Below are positions 1 to 8,573 of a DNA stretch of 46,465 bases, in pieces. Source of the stretch: Acidimicrobiales bacterium (GTDB lineage Bacteria > Actinomycetota > Acidimicrobiia > Acidimicrobiales > AC-14); contig JAODBK010000099.1 of NCBI GenBank assembly GCA_025463925.1, positions 1-46,465 of the forward strand. The letters are read 5' to 3'. A model generated the notes under the pieces. That model saw only the letters and a program-made list of their open reading frames with translations. It was not told where the DNA came from and did not search any database. How positions within the stretch are numbered: the stretch's first letter is position 1; each line of letters begins with the position of its first letter. The position numbers were made by a program, and so were the translations under genes.

Positions 1-2
1 AG

Positions 3-737
3 CCGGCCACTCCGGCTGAGGCGCGGGCGCCGGCGCCGGCCGACCCGCGCGGCATCTACCTCCGGGACTGCGCGGTGTGCCACGGCAGCGACGGCGCCGG
101 GACGCCGCGCGGGCCGTCGTTGCTCGGCCTCGGCCGGGCGTCGGTGGACTACTGGGTGTCGACCGGGCGCATGCCGCTGACGACACCGGTCCGGCACGAT
201 CCCCTCCCGCCGTACCGCGAGCTGCCGCCGCCGCTCCGCGGCTTCGATCCGGCGGCGCCGCCGGCCCGCCACAAGCCGGCGTACCCGCCGGAGACGATCG
301 GCGCGCTGGTCGACTACGTGGTGTCGCTCGGCCCCGGCGGCCCCGACATCCCGGCGGTCGACGTCGCCACCGGCGACGTGGCCCGCGGGGGCGAGATCTT
401 CCGGCTGCAGTGCGCGGCGTGCCACGCGTGGGCCGGCGACGGCGGCGCGCTGCTGCATCGCGAAGCGCCGTCACTCCACGACGCCACGCCGACCCAGATC
501 GCCGAGGCCATCCGCGTGGGGCCCGGCAACATGCCGGCGTTCGGCCCCGCCGCGGTCGACAACACCGACCTCGACGCGCTCGTCGCGTACGTCCGCTACC
601 TCGACCGGCCGCGGGACCGGGGCGGCAATCCCCTCTGGCACCTCGGCCCGGTCGCCGAAGGCTTGATCGCGTGGGTGCTGGCGATGGGCTCCATCACCCT
701 CGCCGTGCGCTGGATGGGCGAACGGGCGTCGGCATGA
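3..737 (+). CDS. qcrC: QcrC, diheme cytochrome c subunit of the cytochrome bcc complex (5' end outside window)
   Basis: The frame is open from the first bases of the window with no start, so the N-terminus lies upstream. Two heme c sites are visible, CAVCH and CAACH, each followed by a likely axial Met (GRMPL and GNMPAFG). A single hydrophobic helix near the C-terminus (GLIAWVLAMGSITLAV) would anchor the protein in the membrane. This is the layout of actinobacterial QcrC, which passes electrons from the Rieske protein to the oxidase and replaces soluble cytochrome c. The stop codon overlaps the qcrA start (ATGA), so the genes are probably translationally coupled. The identification rests on the motifs and on the qcrA and qcrB neighbours. 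Confidence 0.9.
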   Translation, partial: PATPAEARAPAPADPRGIYLRDCAVCHGSDGAGTPRGPSLLGLGRASVDYWVSTGRMPLTTPVRHDPLPPYRELPPPLRGFDPAAPPARHKPAYPPETIGALVDYVVSLGPGGPDIPAVDVATGDVARGGEIFRLQCAACHAWAGDGGALLHREAPSLHDATPTQIAEAIRVGPGNMPAFGPAAVDNTDLDALVAYVRYLDRPRDRGGNPLWHLGPVAEGLIAWVLAMGSITLAVRWMGERASA

Positions 738-1564
738 GTCGGGCCGAGAAGAAGGCGACGCTGGCATTCGCGATCGCGACCGTCGCCGCGCTCGGGCTGG
801 CGGTCGTCTACTGGACCGGTGGCCAGCCGCAGATCGAGGGCGCGCTGCTCGGCGTCGGGTTCGCCGGCATCGGCTACGGCATGGTGACGTGGGCCAACCA
901 CATCCTCGCCGACGGCCACCACGTGCAGGAGCGCGAGCCGCTTTCGTCGCTCGCGTCGGACCGGGCCGCGTTCGAGACCGACGTCGAGCGGGGCGGCGAG
1001 ATCGGCCGGCGCACCGTTCTCCTCAAGGCGATGGGCGCCGCGGTGGGTGCGATGGGGGTCGCGGCGCTGTTCCCGATCCGGTCGCTCGGCCCGCGGCCCG
1101 GGCGGTCGCTCTCGACCACGCCGTGGCATGACGGGCTCCGGCTGGTCACCGAGACCGGCCAGCCGGTGCGAGCCGCCGACGTGCCGCTCGACGGCCTGGT
1201 GACGGTCTTCCCCGAAGGGCTGCCGGGCTCGGCCGACGGCCAGGCGGTGCTGGTGCGGGTCCGGCCAGAGCTCATCCGCGCCGCGCCCGGCCGCGCCGAC
1301 TGGTCGCCCGACGGCTACCTCGTGTATTCGAAGATCTGCACCCATGCCGGCTGCCCGGTCGGGCTGTACGAGGCGCAGGACCATCAGCTGCTCTGCCCGT
1401 GCCACCAGTCGACCTTCGACGTCCTCCGCGGCGCGCGGCCGGTGTTCGGCCCGGCGGCGGCCGCGCTGCCGCAACTGCCCGTGCGCATCGACGCCGACGG
1501 CTTCCTCGTCGCCCGCGGCGACTTCCCCGTGCCCGTCGGCCCGTCGTACTGGCACCGTTCATGA
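734..1564 (+). CDS. qcrA: QcrA, Rieske iron-sulfur subunit of the cytochrome bcc complex
   Basis: A 276-residue protein that takes electrons from menaquinol and passes them to QcrC. The [2Fe-2S] ligand pairs are clear: CTHAGC and, 20 or so residues later, CPCHQ. Three hydrophobic segments precede the Rieske domain (about residues 7-25, 35-55 and 95-115), as in actinobacterial three-helix QcrA rather than the single-helix mitochondrial type. The ATG at 734 overlaps the qcrC stop by four bases, and the stop overlaps the next ATG at 1561 in the same way. It sits in the middle of a tightly coupled respiratory operon. Confidence 0.95.
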   Translation: MSRAEKKATLAFAIATVAALGLAVVYWTGGQPQIEGALLGVGFAGIGYGMVTWANHILADGHHVQEREPLSSLASDRAAFETDVERGGEIGRRTVLLKAMGAAVGAMGVAALFPIRSLGPRPGRSLSTTPWHDGLRLVTETGQPVRAADVPLDGLVTVFPEGLPGSADGQAVLVRVRPELIRAAPGRADWSPDGYLVYSKICTHAGCPVGLYEAQDHQLLCPCHQSTFDVLRGARPVFGPAAAALPQLPVRIDADGFLVARGDFPVPVGPSYWHRS

Positions 1565-2556
1565 CCCGCCGCCGGCCCATCGTCGGGCCGCTGCTCGTGG
1601 TCGTCGCGATGACGATGGCGGCGTGCGACAAGCGGGCGCCGAACACCCTCGACCCGCAGGGCGACCACGCGCGCCACATCGCCGGCGTGTGGTGGCTCAT
1701 GTTCGGCCTGGCCGCCGGCGTGTACCTCGTCGTCGGCGGCCTGATCATCATCAGCGTGGTGCGCGGCCGCGGCACCGAGCACGGGCGGCCGTCGCGCGTC
1801 GGCGACAACGCGTTCATCTGGATCGGCGGCGTGCTCGTCCCGATCGCTATCCTCGCCCTGCTTGCGGTGGTGACGGTCACGACGACCCGCGTGCTCGACA
1901 CCCATCGCAAGGGGGCGCTGGCGATCGAGGTCACCGGGAAGCGCTGGTGGTGGGACGTGCGCTACCCGACGTTCGGGTTCCGCACCGCCAACGAGATCCG
2001 GGTGCCAGTCGGGCGGCAAGTGGCGGTCACGCTCGAGTCCACCGACGTGATCCACAGCTTCTGGATCCCGCAGCTCGCCGGCAAGACCGATCAGATCCCC
2101 GGCCAGCGAAACGTCCTGCGGTTCACCGCCGAGCGGGCCGGCACGTACCGCGGCGAGTGCGCCGAGTACTGCGGTGTCGAGCACGCCAAGATGAATTTCG
2201 TCGTGCTGGCGGTGCCGTCGGCCGACTTCGACCGCTGGGCGGCGCGCCACGCGCAACCTCCGGGCGTGCCGGAGGACGAGCTGGCGGCGCGCGGGCAGCG
2301 CGTCTTCCTGCGCGAGGCGTGCGCCGGCTGCCACCGCATCGCGGGGACGCCGGCCGACGCGACCATCGGCCCCGACCTCACCGACCTCGGCGCCCGCCGC
2401 TCCATCGGCGCGCTGACGGTGCCGAACGACCGCGACCACTTGAGCGCGTGGATCGTCGACTCCCAAGCGGTGAAGCCCGGCAACCTCATGCCACCGATCA
2501 CGTTGAGCAAGGCCGACCTCGACGCGCTCGTCACCTATCTGGAGAGCCTCCGGTGA
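1561..2556 (+). CDS. ctaC: Cytochrome c oxidase subunit II with C-terminal cytochrome c domain (caa3 type)
   Basis: A 331-residue protein. The N-terminus has a short hydrophobic stretch ending in AAC, a probable lipobox, so it may be a lipoprotein. Two transmembrane helices follow, then a cupredoxin domain with the CuA ligands: the His of DVIHSFW and the cluster C-AEY-C-GVE-H-AK-M. A cytochrome c domain is fused at the C-terminus (CAGCH, with Met in NLMPP). In the family this subunit receives electrons at CuA and hands them to heme a. The extra heme c in addition to diheme QcrC implies three c hemes between the Rieske centre and CuA. The ATG overlaps the qcrA stop (ATGA). Confidence 0.95.
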   Translation: MTRRRPIVGPLLVVVAMTMAACDKRAPNTLDPQGDHARHIAGVWWLMFGLAAGVYLVVGGLIIISVVRGRGTEHGRPSRVGDNAFIWIGGVLVPIAILALLAVVTVTTTRVLDTHRKGALAIEVTGKRWWWDVRYPTFGFRTANEIRVPVGRQVAVTLESTDVIHSFWIPQLAGKTDQIPGQRNVLRFTAERAGTYRGECAEYCGVEHAKMNFVVLAVPSADFDRWAARHAQPPGVPEDELAARGQRVFLREACAGCHRIAGTPADATIGPDLTDLGARRSIGALTVPNDRDHLSAWIVDSQAVKPGNLMPPITLSKADLDALVTYLESLR

Positions 2557-4445
2557 TGGACGAGCGCCACGAGCTCGAGCGGGTGTGGAGCGACGCGCCC
2601 GGCATCCCCGGCTTCCTGTCCACCGTGGACCACAAGCGCCTCGGCATCCGGTACATCTACACCAGCTTCTTCTTCTTCTTCGTCGCCGGGCTCATCGCGT
2701 TGGTGATGCGGGCACAGCTGTCGGGCCCGAACCAGCACGTCGTGGGCCCCACCACGTACAACGAGCTCTTCACCGTCCACGGGACGATGATGATCTTCCT
2801 CTTCAACACGCCGATCCTCGCCGGGTTCGGCAACTACCTGGTGCCGCTGCAGCTCGGGACACGGGACATGGCGTTCCCCCGGCTCAACGCGTTCAGCTAC
2901 TGGGTCTTCCTCCTCGCCGGGCTGTTGATGTGCTCGAGCTTCTTCGTCGGGCACCCGCCCAACGGCGGCTGGTTCGCGTACACGCCGTTCACCAACAAGG
3001 AGTTCTCACCCGGGCTCAACATGGACTTCTGGGGCCTCAGCGTGATGTTCGTCGGCATCTCGTCGACCGTCGGCGCGGTGAACTTCATCGTCACGATCTT
3101 CAAGCTGCGCGCGCCGGGCATGACGCTCAACCGGATGCCGGTGTTCGTGTGGGCGATGCTCGTGTTCTCGTTGATGATCCTGTTCGCGCTCCCCGCGATC
3201 ACGCTGGCGTCGGGCCTGTTGGAGACGGACCGGATCTTCGGGACGTCGCTGTTCGTCCCGGCGGGCGGCGGCAGCGCGCTGCTCTACCAGCACCTCTTCT
3301 GGTTCTGGGGCCACCCCGAGGTGTACATCCTGTTCGTGCCGGCCGCCGGCATGATCTCGATGATCATCCCGGTGTTCACCGGGCGACCGCTCGCCGGCTA
3401 CGTGTGGGTCGTCACCGCGCTGGTCGCCATCGCGTTCATCAGCTTCGGCGTGTGGATCCACCACATGTTCGCCACCGGCATGCCGGCGCTGGCCCTGGCG
3501 GCGTTCTCGGGCGCCAGCCTCCTGATCGCGATCCCGAGCGGTGTGCAGTTCTTCGCGTGGATTTCGACGATGTGGCGCGGCGTCGTCCGCCTGTCGACGC
3601 CGATGTTGTTCGCGCTGGGCTTCCTGCTCATCTTCCTGCTGGGCGGCATCACCGGCGTGATGGTCGCGGTGCTGCCCTTCGACTGGCAGGCCACCGACAC
3701 GTACTTCATCGTGGCCCACCTGCACTACGTGCTGAACGGTGCCGTCGTGTTCCCCATCTTCGGGGCGATGTACTACTGGCTGCCCAAGTTCTGGGGCCGA
3801 CGCCCGTCGGAGCGTTGGGGCCGGGTCAGCTTCTGGGTGATGTTCGTCGGCTTCAACCTGTCGTTCTTCCCGATGCACATCCTCGGGATCCTCGGGATGC
3901 CGCGCCGCATCTGGACGTACCCGTCGGGCGTCGGCTGGACGGGCATCAACCAGCTGGTGACGATCGGAGGCGGGCTGTTCGGCCTCGGCACGGGGATCTC
4001 GCTGGTGAACTGGGCGTGGGCCCGATTCCGCGGCGAACCCGCGGGCGAGGACCCCTGGAACGCCGACTCGTTGGAGTGGGCGACGACCTCGCCGCCGGAG
4101 CACTGGAACTTCACGAGCATCCCGGCCGTCATCGGCCGGCACCCGCTGTGGGCGGAGAAGCCAGTGCCGGTGTCGGCGTCGGCGTCGCCCGACTCGACGT
4201 TCGCGCTCGGGCCGGAAGGCGCGCTGGCCCGGCAGACGCCGATCACCAACGGCATCGAGACGGCGCCGGAGGCCACCATGACCATCCCGCACGAGACGTA
4301 CCTGCCGCTGCTGACCGCGCTCGGGATCGCGGTCTTCTTCCTCGGCCTGCTGGTGAACGGGGTCGTCGTCGGGGTGGCCGGAGTCGCGCTCGCGGCGATG
4401 GGACTGATGTGGTGGGCCTGGCGGACGGACGTGGACCTGCGGTGA
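2556..4445 (+). CDS. ctaD: Cytochrome c oxidase subunit I (heme-copper oxidase, A1-like)
   Basis: A 629-residue catalytic subunit of the terminal oxidase. Heme a and a3 and CuB ligands are present: H75, H253 with the crosslinked Y257 (GHPEVY), H302-H303, H388 and H390. D-channel residues N93, D104 and N111 and the helix VI E255 are present. At the K-channel position, 76 residues after E255, there is Gln331 (IPSGVQ) where the family normally has Lys (PTGVK). The protein is longer than the usual 540-580 residues: after a linker it ends in a hydrophobic segment or hairpin (about residues 570-620) resembling a fused subunit IV. The ATG overlaps the ctaC stop by one base (TGATG). Confidence 0.95.
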   Translation: MDERHELERVWSDAPGIPGFLSTVDHKRLGIRYIYTSFFFFFVAGLIALVMRAQLSGPNQHVVGPTTYNELFTVHGTMMIFLFNTPILAGFGNYLVPLQLGTRDMAFPRLNAFSYWVFLLAGLLMCSSFFVGHPPNGGWFAYTPFTNKEFSPGLNMDFWGLSVMFVGISSTVGAVNFIVTIFKLRAPGMTLNRMPVFVWAMLVFSLMILFALPAITLASGLLETDRIFGTSLFVPAGGGSALLYQHLFWFWGHPEVYILFVPAAGMISMIIPVFTGRPLAGYVWVVTALVAIAFISFGVWIHHMFATGMPALALAAFSGASLLIAIPSGVQFFAWISTMWRGVVRLSTPMLFALGFLLIFLLGGITGVMVAVLPFDWQATDTYFIVAHLHYVLNGAVVFPIFGAMYYWLPKFWGRRPSERWGRVSFWVMFVGFNLSFFPMHILGILGMPRRIWTYPSGVGWTGINQLVTIGGGLFGLGTGISLVNWAWARFRGEPAGEDPWNADSLEWATTSPPEHWNFTSIPAVIGRHPLWAEKPVPVSASASPDSTFALGPEGALARQTPITNGIETAPEATMTIPHETYLPLLTALGIAVFFLGLLVNGVVVGVAGVALAAMGLMWWAWRTDVDLR

Positions 4446-5047
4446 CCGTCACCACCCGCCCCCGCGTGATCGAGGTCCAACCGGCGATCCGCCGCGGCTA
4501 CAGCACCGCGTGGTGGGGCATGGTCTGCATGATCGCGACCGAAGGGATGATCTTCGCGATCCTCATCGCGTCGTACTTCTTCCTGCGGGCGACCAACAAG
4601 CAGTGGCCGCCGCCGGGCGTCGAGGTGCCCAACCTGACGCTCGTCATCCCGTTCAGCCTCGTCCTGTGGGGCAGCAGCATCCCGGTGTTCCGGGCCGAGC
4701 ACGCCATCCGCCGGGGCGACCAGCGCGGGCTGCGGATCGGTCTGCTCGTCGGGTCGCTCATGGGCCTGGCGTTCGTGGCGTACACCATCAAGGACTTCCA
4801 GGACCTGCACTTCGGCTGGCGCGACCACGCCTACGGGTCGATCTTCTACATCACCGTCGGGCTGCACGCGACCCACGTCGTCATCGGACTCCTCATGAGC
4901 CTGATCGTGCAGATCAAGGCCTGGCAGGGGAAGTTCTCGGCCGAGCGCCACGTCACCGTCGAGGTGTTCAGCCTGTACTGGCACTTCGTCGACGCGGTGT
5001 GGCTGTTCGTGTTCCCCGTCTTCTTCCTCTCACCACACATCCGATGA
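4442..5047 (+). CDS. ctaE: Cytochrome c oxidase subunit III
   Basis: A 201-residue, five-helix protein of the short bacterial subunit III type. The helices include MVCMIATEGMIFAILIASYFFL, the conserved HATHVVIGL segment and the C-terminal YWHFVDAVWLFVFPVFF, which is characteristic of the family. It stabilises subunit I and takes no direct part in redox chemistry. The start is a GTG at 4442 that overlaps the ctaD stop (GTGA); no other start fits the conserved N-terminus as well. The stop overlaps the next ATG at 5044. Confidence 0.95.
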   Translation: MTVTTRPRVIEVQPAIRRGYSTAWWGMVCMIATEGMIFAILIASYFFLRATNKQWPPPGVEVPNLTLVIPFSLVLWGSSIPVFRAEHAIRRGDQRGLRIGLLVGSLMGLAFVAYTIKDFQDLHFGWRDHAYGSIFYITVGLHATHVVIGLLMSLIVQIKAWQGKFSAERHVTVEVFSLYWHFVDAVWLFVFPVFFLSPHIR

Positions 5048-5436
5048 CCGCGGTGCACGAGATCGAAGCCGCCGGGCCGATGGGGCGGGGCATCCGGGTG
5101 TGGTTCGCGGTGCTCGGCGGCATCCCGGCGTGGGCGGTGCACATCCTGTTCGTCGCGTCGATGGCCAGGTACACGTGCGTGCACGGCCGCACGTGGGTGC
5201 TGCACCTGGCCACCGCGGTGACCGCGGCCATCACGATCGCCGCCATCGCGCTCTCGGCCAACCTCGTGCGCGTCGCCCGGAACGCCGGTGCCAACGACCC
5301 CGAAGACGAGGCCGCCTCACCGGATGCCCGGCTGCTCTTCCTCGGGACGGTCGGCCTGCTCATCGGCAGCATCAACCTCCTGCTCATCGTCCTCGAGGGT
5401 GCGTACGTGCCCTTCCTCAACCGCTGTGTCACCTGA
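5044..5436 (+). CDS. Small membrane protein of the cytochrome oxidase operon, function unknown
   Basis: A 130-residue protein with three predicted hydrophobic helices (about 18-38, 52-74 and 95-115). I do not recognise a named family. It overlaps the ctaE stop by four bases (ATGA) and lies directly before ctaG, so it is almost certainly co-translated with the oxidase and may be an accessory or assembly subunit. A Cys in ARYTCVHGRTW and another near the C-terminus (LNRCVT) are visible, but I see no metal or heme motif. Confidence 0.8.
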   Translation: MTAVHEIEAAGPMGRGIRVWFAVLGGIPAWAVHILFVASMARYTCVHGRTWVLHLATAVTAAITIAAIALSANLVRVARNAGANDPEDEAASPDARLLFLGTVGLLIGSINLLLIVLEGAYVPFLNRCVT

Positions 5437-5446
5437 CGTCCTCCCC

Positions 5447-6211
5447 ATGCCGCTCGTCGCCGCGGTCGCGGCGGCGTACCTCCGCGGGGTGGCGCGCGCG
5501 TGGAGCGTCGCCGGGCCCGGCCGCATCGTGAGTCGCGGCGAGCGCCGGCGCGCGGTGATGGGCTTCGCGGTGCTGGCGATCACGCTCGCACCCGCCGTCG
5601 ACCACCGCGTGCACCGCAGCCTGGCCGCGCACATGGCGCAGCACGTGGTGCTCATGGCCGTGGTCGCCCCGCTGTTCGCCCTCGGCGGCACCCTGCCGGG
5701 GTTGCTGTGGTCGCTCCCCGACCGGCTCCGCGGCCGCAGCCTGGCGACGTGGCGGCGGGTGTCGGCGACGCGGCGCGGCGCCGGATGGCTGCACTGGGGC
5801 ATCGGGTCGGTGCTGGTCCAGGCGGCCGTCATGTGGGTCTGGCACGCACCCGTCCTCTACGAGGCGGCGAGCGGCAACACCGCGGTGCACGTCCTCGAGC
5901 ACGTGTCGTTCGTCGCCACGACGACCGTGTTCTGGTGGGCGGTCGCCGGCCGGGCCGCCGGGCGGTTCGGCGCGGTCGTCGTCCTGTTCGTCGGTGCGCT
6001 GCCGGGCACCGCGCTCGGCGCCGCGCTGCTGCTCGCGTCCCACCCGTGGTACCGGTCGTACCCGTCCCTCGCCGACCAGCAGCTCGCCGGCGTCGTGATG
6101 TGGTCCGGCACCGGCCTGGCGTACGTCATCGCCGCCGCGGCGCTGTTCGCCGCCTGGCTCGCGGCCGAGGACCGCGTCCATCCCGGCCTCCTCGTCGGGA
6201 CCGTCGAGTAA
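5447..6211 (+). CDS. ctaG: CtaG-type cytochrome c oxidase assembly factor (caa3_CtaG family)
   Basis: A 254-residue polytopic membrane protein. The pattern AHMAQHVVLMAVVAPLFALG, followed by WVWHAPVLYEAA and VLEHVSFVATTTVFWW, is typical of the caa3_CtaG family, whose conserved His residues are thought to serve copper delivery or assembly of the oxidase. I chose ATG 5447, ten bases after the previous stop; an in-frame GTG at 5426 would overlap that gene by 11 bases and is also possible. The position inside the oxidase operon agrees with the role. Confidence 0.85.
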   Translation: MPLVAAVAAAYLRGVARAWSVAGPGRIVSRGERRRAVMGFAVLAITLAPAVDHRVHRSLAAHMAQHVVLMAVVAPLFALGGTLPGLLWSLPDRLRGRSLATWRRVSATRRGAGWLHWGIGSVLVQAAVMWVWHAPVLYEAASGNTAVHVLEHVSFVATTTVFWWAVAGRAAGRFGAVVVLFVGALPGTALGAALLLASHPWYRSYPSLADQQLAGVVMWSGTGLAYVIAAAALFAAWLAAEDRVHPGLLVGTVE

Positions 6212-7575
6212 TGGTCAAGCGCCTGGCCCGCTGGGTCGACGACCGCATCGGTGCCAGCGAGTTCGCCCGCAGCGTGCTCAACAAGGTCTTCCCGGACCAC
6301 TGGTCGTTCATGTTGGGCGAGGTGGCGATGTACTGCTTCATCGTCCTGATCGTCACCGGCATCTATCTCACCTTCTTCTTCGATGCCAGCGCGCGCGACG
6401 TCGTGTACGCCGGGAGCTACAAGCCCTTGCAGGGCCTGCACATGTCCGAGGCCTACCGGTCGACCGTGCAGCTCAGCTTCGACGTCCGCGCCGGGCTGGT
6501 GTTCCGCCAGATCCACCACTGGGCGGCGCTGCTGTTCGTCGCCGCCATCGTCATGCACCTGTCGCGCGTGTTCTTCACCGGCGCGTTCCGGCGGCCGCGC
6601 GAGCTCAACTGGGTCGTCGGCGTCACTCTGCTGATCGCGGTGGTGTTCAACGGGTTCTCGGGCTATTCGCTCCCCGACGACCTGCTGTCGGGCACCGGCT
6701 TGCGCATCGCCTATTCGATCGCGCTTTCGGTGCCGGTCGTCGGCACGTGGCTGGCGTTCCTGTTCTTCGGGGGGACGTTCCCGGCCGAGGCGATCACGTC
6801 GCGGCTCTTCGTCCTGCACGTGCTGCTCGTGCCGGCGCTGATCGCGATCCTGCTCAGCGCGCACCTCGCCATCGTCTGGCGGCAGAAGCACTCGCAGTTC
6901 GCCGGGCCCGGCCGCAGCGAGCGGAACGTCGTCGGCTCGTACCTGTGGCCGACGTACGCCGCTCGATCGGTCGGCCTGCTCGCCATCGTGTTCTCGGTGC
7001 TCTCGCTGCTGGGCGGGCTGGCCCAGATCAACCCGGTCTGGCTGTACGGCCCCTTCCAGGCGCCGGCCGTCACGACCGCCGCCCAACCGGACTGGTACAT
7101 GGGCTGGCTCGAAGGCGCGCTGCGCATCTTCCCGGCCTGGCGCATGCACGTGTTCGGCTACACGGTGTCGGAGGTGTTCTGGCCGGGCGTCGTGCTGCCG
7201 TCGCTGACCTTCCTCCTGCTCTACCTCTGGCCGTTCATCGAGGCGCGGGTCACGGGCGACCGCGCCGAGCACCACCTGCTCGACCGCCCGCGCGACCGCG
7301 CCGGTCGCACCGCCATCGGCGCCGGGGTGATCGCCTTCTACGCGGTGCTGACAGTCGCCGGCTCGCAGGACATCATCGCCCAGCACCTGCACCTCGGCGT
7401 GCCGTCGGTGACCTACACGCTGCGCGTCGCGGTGTTCGCCCTGCCGCTGGCCGTCGCCCTCCTCACCCGCAAGATCTGCCACGACCTGGCCGCGGCCGAG
7501 CCGTTGCCGGAGGGATGGTCCGAGCCGCTCGCGCCACCACCGGTCGAGATCGTCAACGAGCGCCGCCGCGACTGA
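6211..7575 (+). CDS. qcrB: QcrB, cytochrome b subunit of the cytochrome bcc complex
   Basis: A 454-residue protein with about eight or nine helices. The heme b ligands are visible as IHHWAALLFVAAIVMH and LHVLLVPALIAILLSAH. The quinol-site motif is PDWY, the actinobacterial form of PEWY, in AQPDWYMGWLEG. The protein oxidises menaquinol and splits electrons between QcrA and the b hemes. Its ATG overlaps the ctaG stop by one base (TAATG). In most actinobacteria qcrB directly follows qcrA; here the oxidase genes and ctaG lie between them. Confidence 0.95.
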   Translation: MVKRLARWVDDRIGASEFARSVLNKVFPDHWSFMLGEVAMYCFIVLIVTGIYLTFFFDASARDVVYAGSYKPLQGLHMSEAYRSTVQLSFDVRAGLVFRQIHHWAALLFVAAIVMHLSRVFFTGAFRRPRELNWVVGVTLLIAVVFNGFSGYSLPDDLLSGTGLRIAYSIALSVPVVGTWLAFLFFGGTFPAEAITSRLFVLHVLLVPALIAILLSAHLAIVWRQKHSQFAGPGRSERNVVGSYLWPTYAARSVGLLAIVFSVLSLLGGLAQINPVWLYGPFQAPAVTTAAQPDWYMGWLEGALRIFPAWRMHVFGYTVSEVFWPGVVLPSLTFLLLYLWPFIEARVTGDRAEHHLLDRPRDRAGRTAIGAGVIAFYAVLTVAGSQDIIAQHLHLGVPSVTYTLRVAVFALPLAVALLTRKICHDLAAAEPLPEGWSEPLAPPPVEIVNERRRD

Positions 7576-7605
7576 GGTGTCCCGCCATCCACCGCGGGGT
7601 GCGTA

Positions 7606-7620
7606 CCCGGGCCGGCCGGG
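7606..7620. terminator. GC-rich hairpin between convergent qcrB and the epimerase-like gene
   Basis: CCCGG at 7606-7610 pairs with CCGGG at 7616-7620 across a five-base loop. It lies in the 47-base gap between two convergent stop codons. There is no T-tract, as is common for high-GC terminators, so the role is inferred from position only. Confidence 0.35.
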
Positions 7621-7622
7621 CC

Positions 7623-8519
7623 CTACCCCACGGCGGCGGCCAAAGCCTCGTCGACCGTGCGGTGCACGAACCGGAAGCCGCTGCGCTCGAGCGCGGCCGG
7701 GATCACCCGTTGACTCGCGAGCAGCATCTCTTCGACGAGCTGCCGCCCGTACACCAGCCGCAGTCCGGCCATCGGCACCGGGACGAACGTGGGCCGGTGG
7801 AGCGCGGCACCCAGGGCCTTGGTGAACGCGATGTTCGTCACCGGCTCGGGCCCGGTGAGGTTGACCGGCCCGGCCAGCGTCGCGTCCGAGAGCGCGTGGA
7901 GGATCGCGCCGACCTCGTCGTCGAGCGAGATCCAGCTCTGGTACTGCGACCCCGACCCGAGCCGCCCGCCCAGCCCGAGCTTGAACGGCAGCAGTTGCTT
8001 GCCGAGCGCGCCCCCGGTTCCGGCGAGGACGATGCCGCTCCGGAGCAGCACGACCCGCAGTCCGGCGGCGACGGCCGGCGCGGTGGCGGCCTCCCAGTCC
8101 ACAACGACGTCGGCCAGGAACCCGACGCCGGGGGGCGACGCCTCGGTGAGGGTCTCGCGGCCGCGGTCACCGTAGATGCCGATCGCCGATCCCGACGCCA
8201 GGACGGCCGGCGGCGCGCTGAGTCCGCCCAGCGTCCGGGCCAGGAGGTCGGTCCCGCGCGTCCGGCTGTCGCGGATGGCGCGCTTCTGCTCGTCGGTCCA
8301 CCGCGAGTCGGCGATCCCCGCCCCCGCCAGATGCACCGCGGCGTCGTGGCCCTCGAGCGCGGCGGCGTCGATGATCCCTCGCTCGATGTCCCACGCCGCC
8401 TCGCCGGAACCCGGCGACGGCGTGCGGACGAGGCGGGTCACCGCGTGCCCGTCGGCGACCAGGCGCGCCACGAGCGCGCTGCCGATGAACCCCTGCGAAC
8501 CGGTGACGATCACTCGCAT
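7623..8519 (-). CDS. TIGR01777-type NAD(P)-dependent epimerase-like protein
   Basis: A 298-residue atypical SDR. The N-terminal MRVIVTGSQGFIGSALVARL has the GxxGxxG nucleotide-binding motif. The DAAVHLAGAGIADSRWT segment, the SAIGIYGD(R) segment and the C-terminal PVPMAGLRLVYGR region match the TIGR01777 / YfcH / SDR39U1 family, whose substrate is unknown. The ATG is the first codon of the conserved dinucleotide-binding strand. The gene converges with qcrB and diverges from the esterase at 8574; it appears monocistronic. Confidence 0.85.
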   Translation of the reverse strand: MRVIVTGSQGFIGSALVARLVADGHAVTRLVRTPSPGSGEAAWDIERGIIDAAALEGHDAAVHLAGAGIADSRWTDEQKRAIRDSRTRGTDLLARTLGGLSAPPAVLASGSAIGIYGDRGRETLTEASPPGVGFLADVVVDWEAATAPAVAAGLRVVLLRSGIVLAGTGGALGKQLLPFKLGLGGRLGSGSQYQSWISLDDEVGAILHALSDATLAGPVNLTGPEPVTNIAFTKALGAALHRPTFVPVPMAGLRLVYGRQLVEEMLLASQRVIPAALERSGFRFVHRTVDEALAAAVG

Positions 8520-8573
8520 CCGACCCAACCTAGTGACGGGGTGGCGGCGGTGGCCGTGGCTAGCCTCCCGCCC

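Noticed and set aside
3006-4292. Long minus-strand open frames opposite ctaD, qcrB and others
   Set aside because: These are GC-skew shadows rich in Arg, His and Asp with no recognisable domain; the plus-strand genes are clear.
1344-4445. A 1033-codon open frame spanning ctaC and ctaD
   Set aside because: The part before 2556 is an out-of-frame Arg/Pro/Ala-rich shadow of qcrA and ctaC; the real ctaD starts at ATG 2556.
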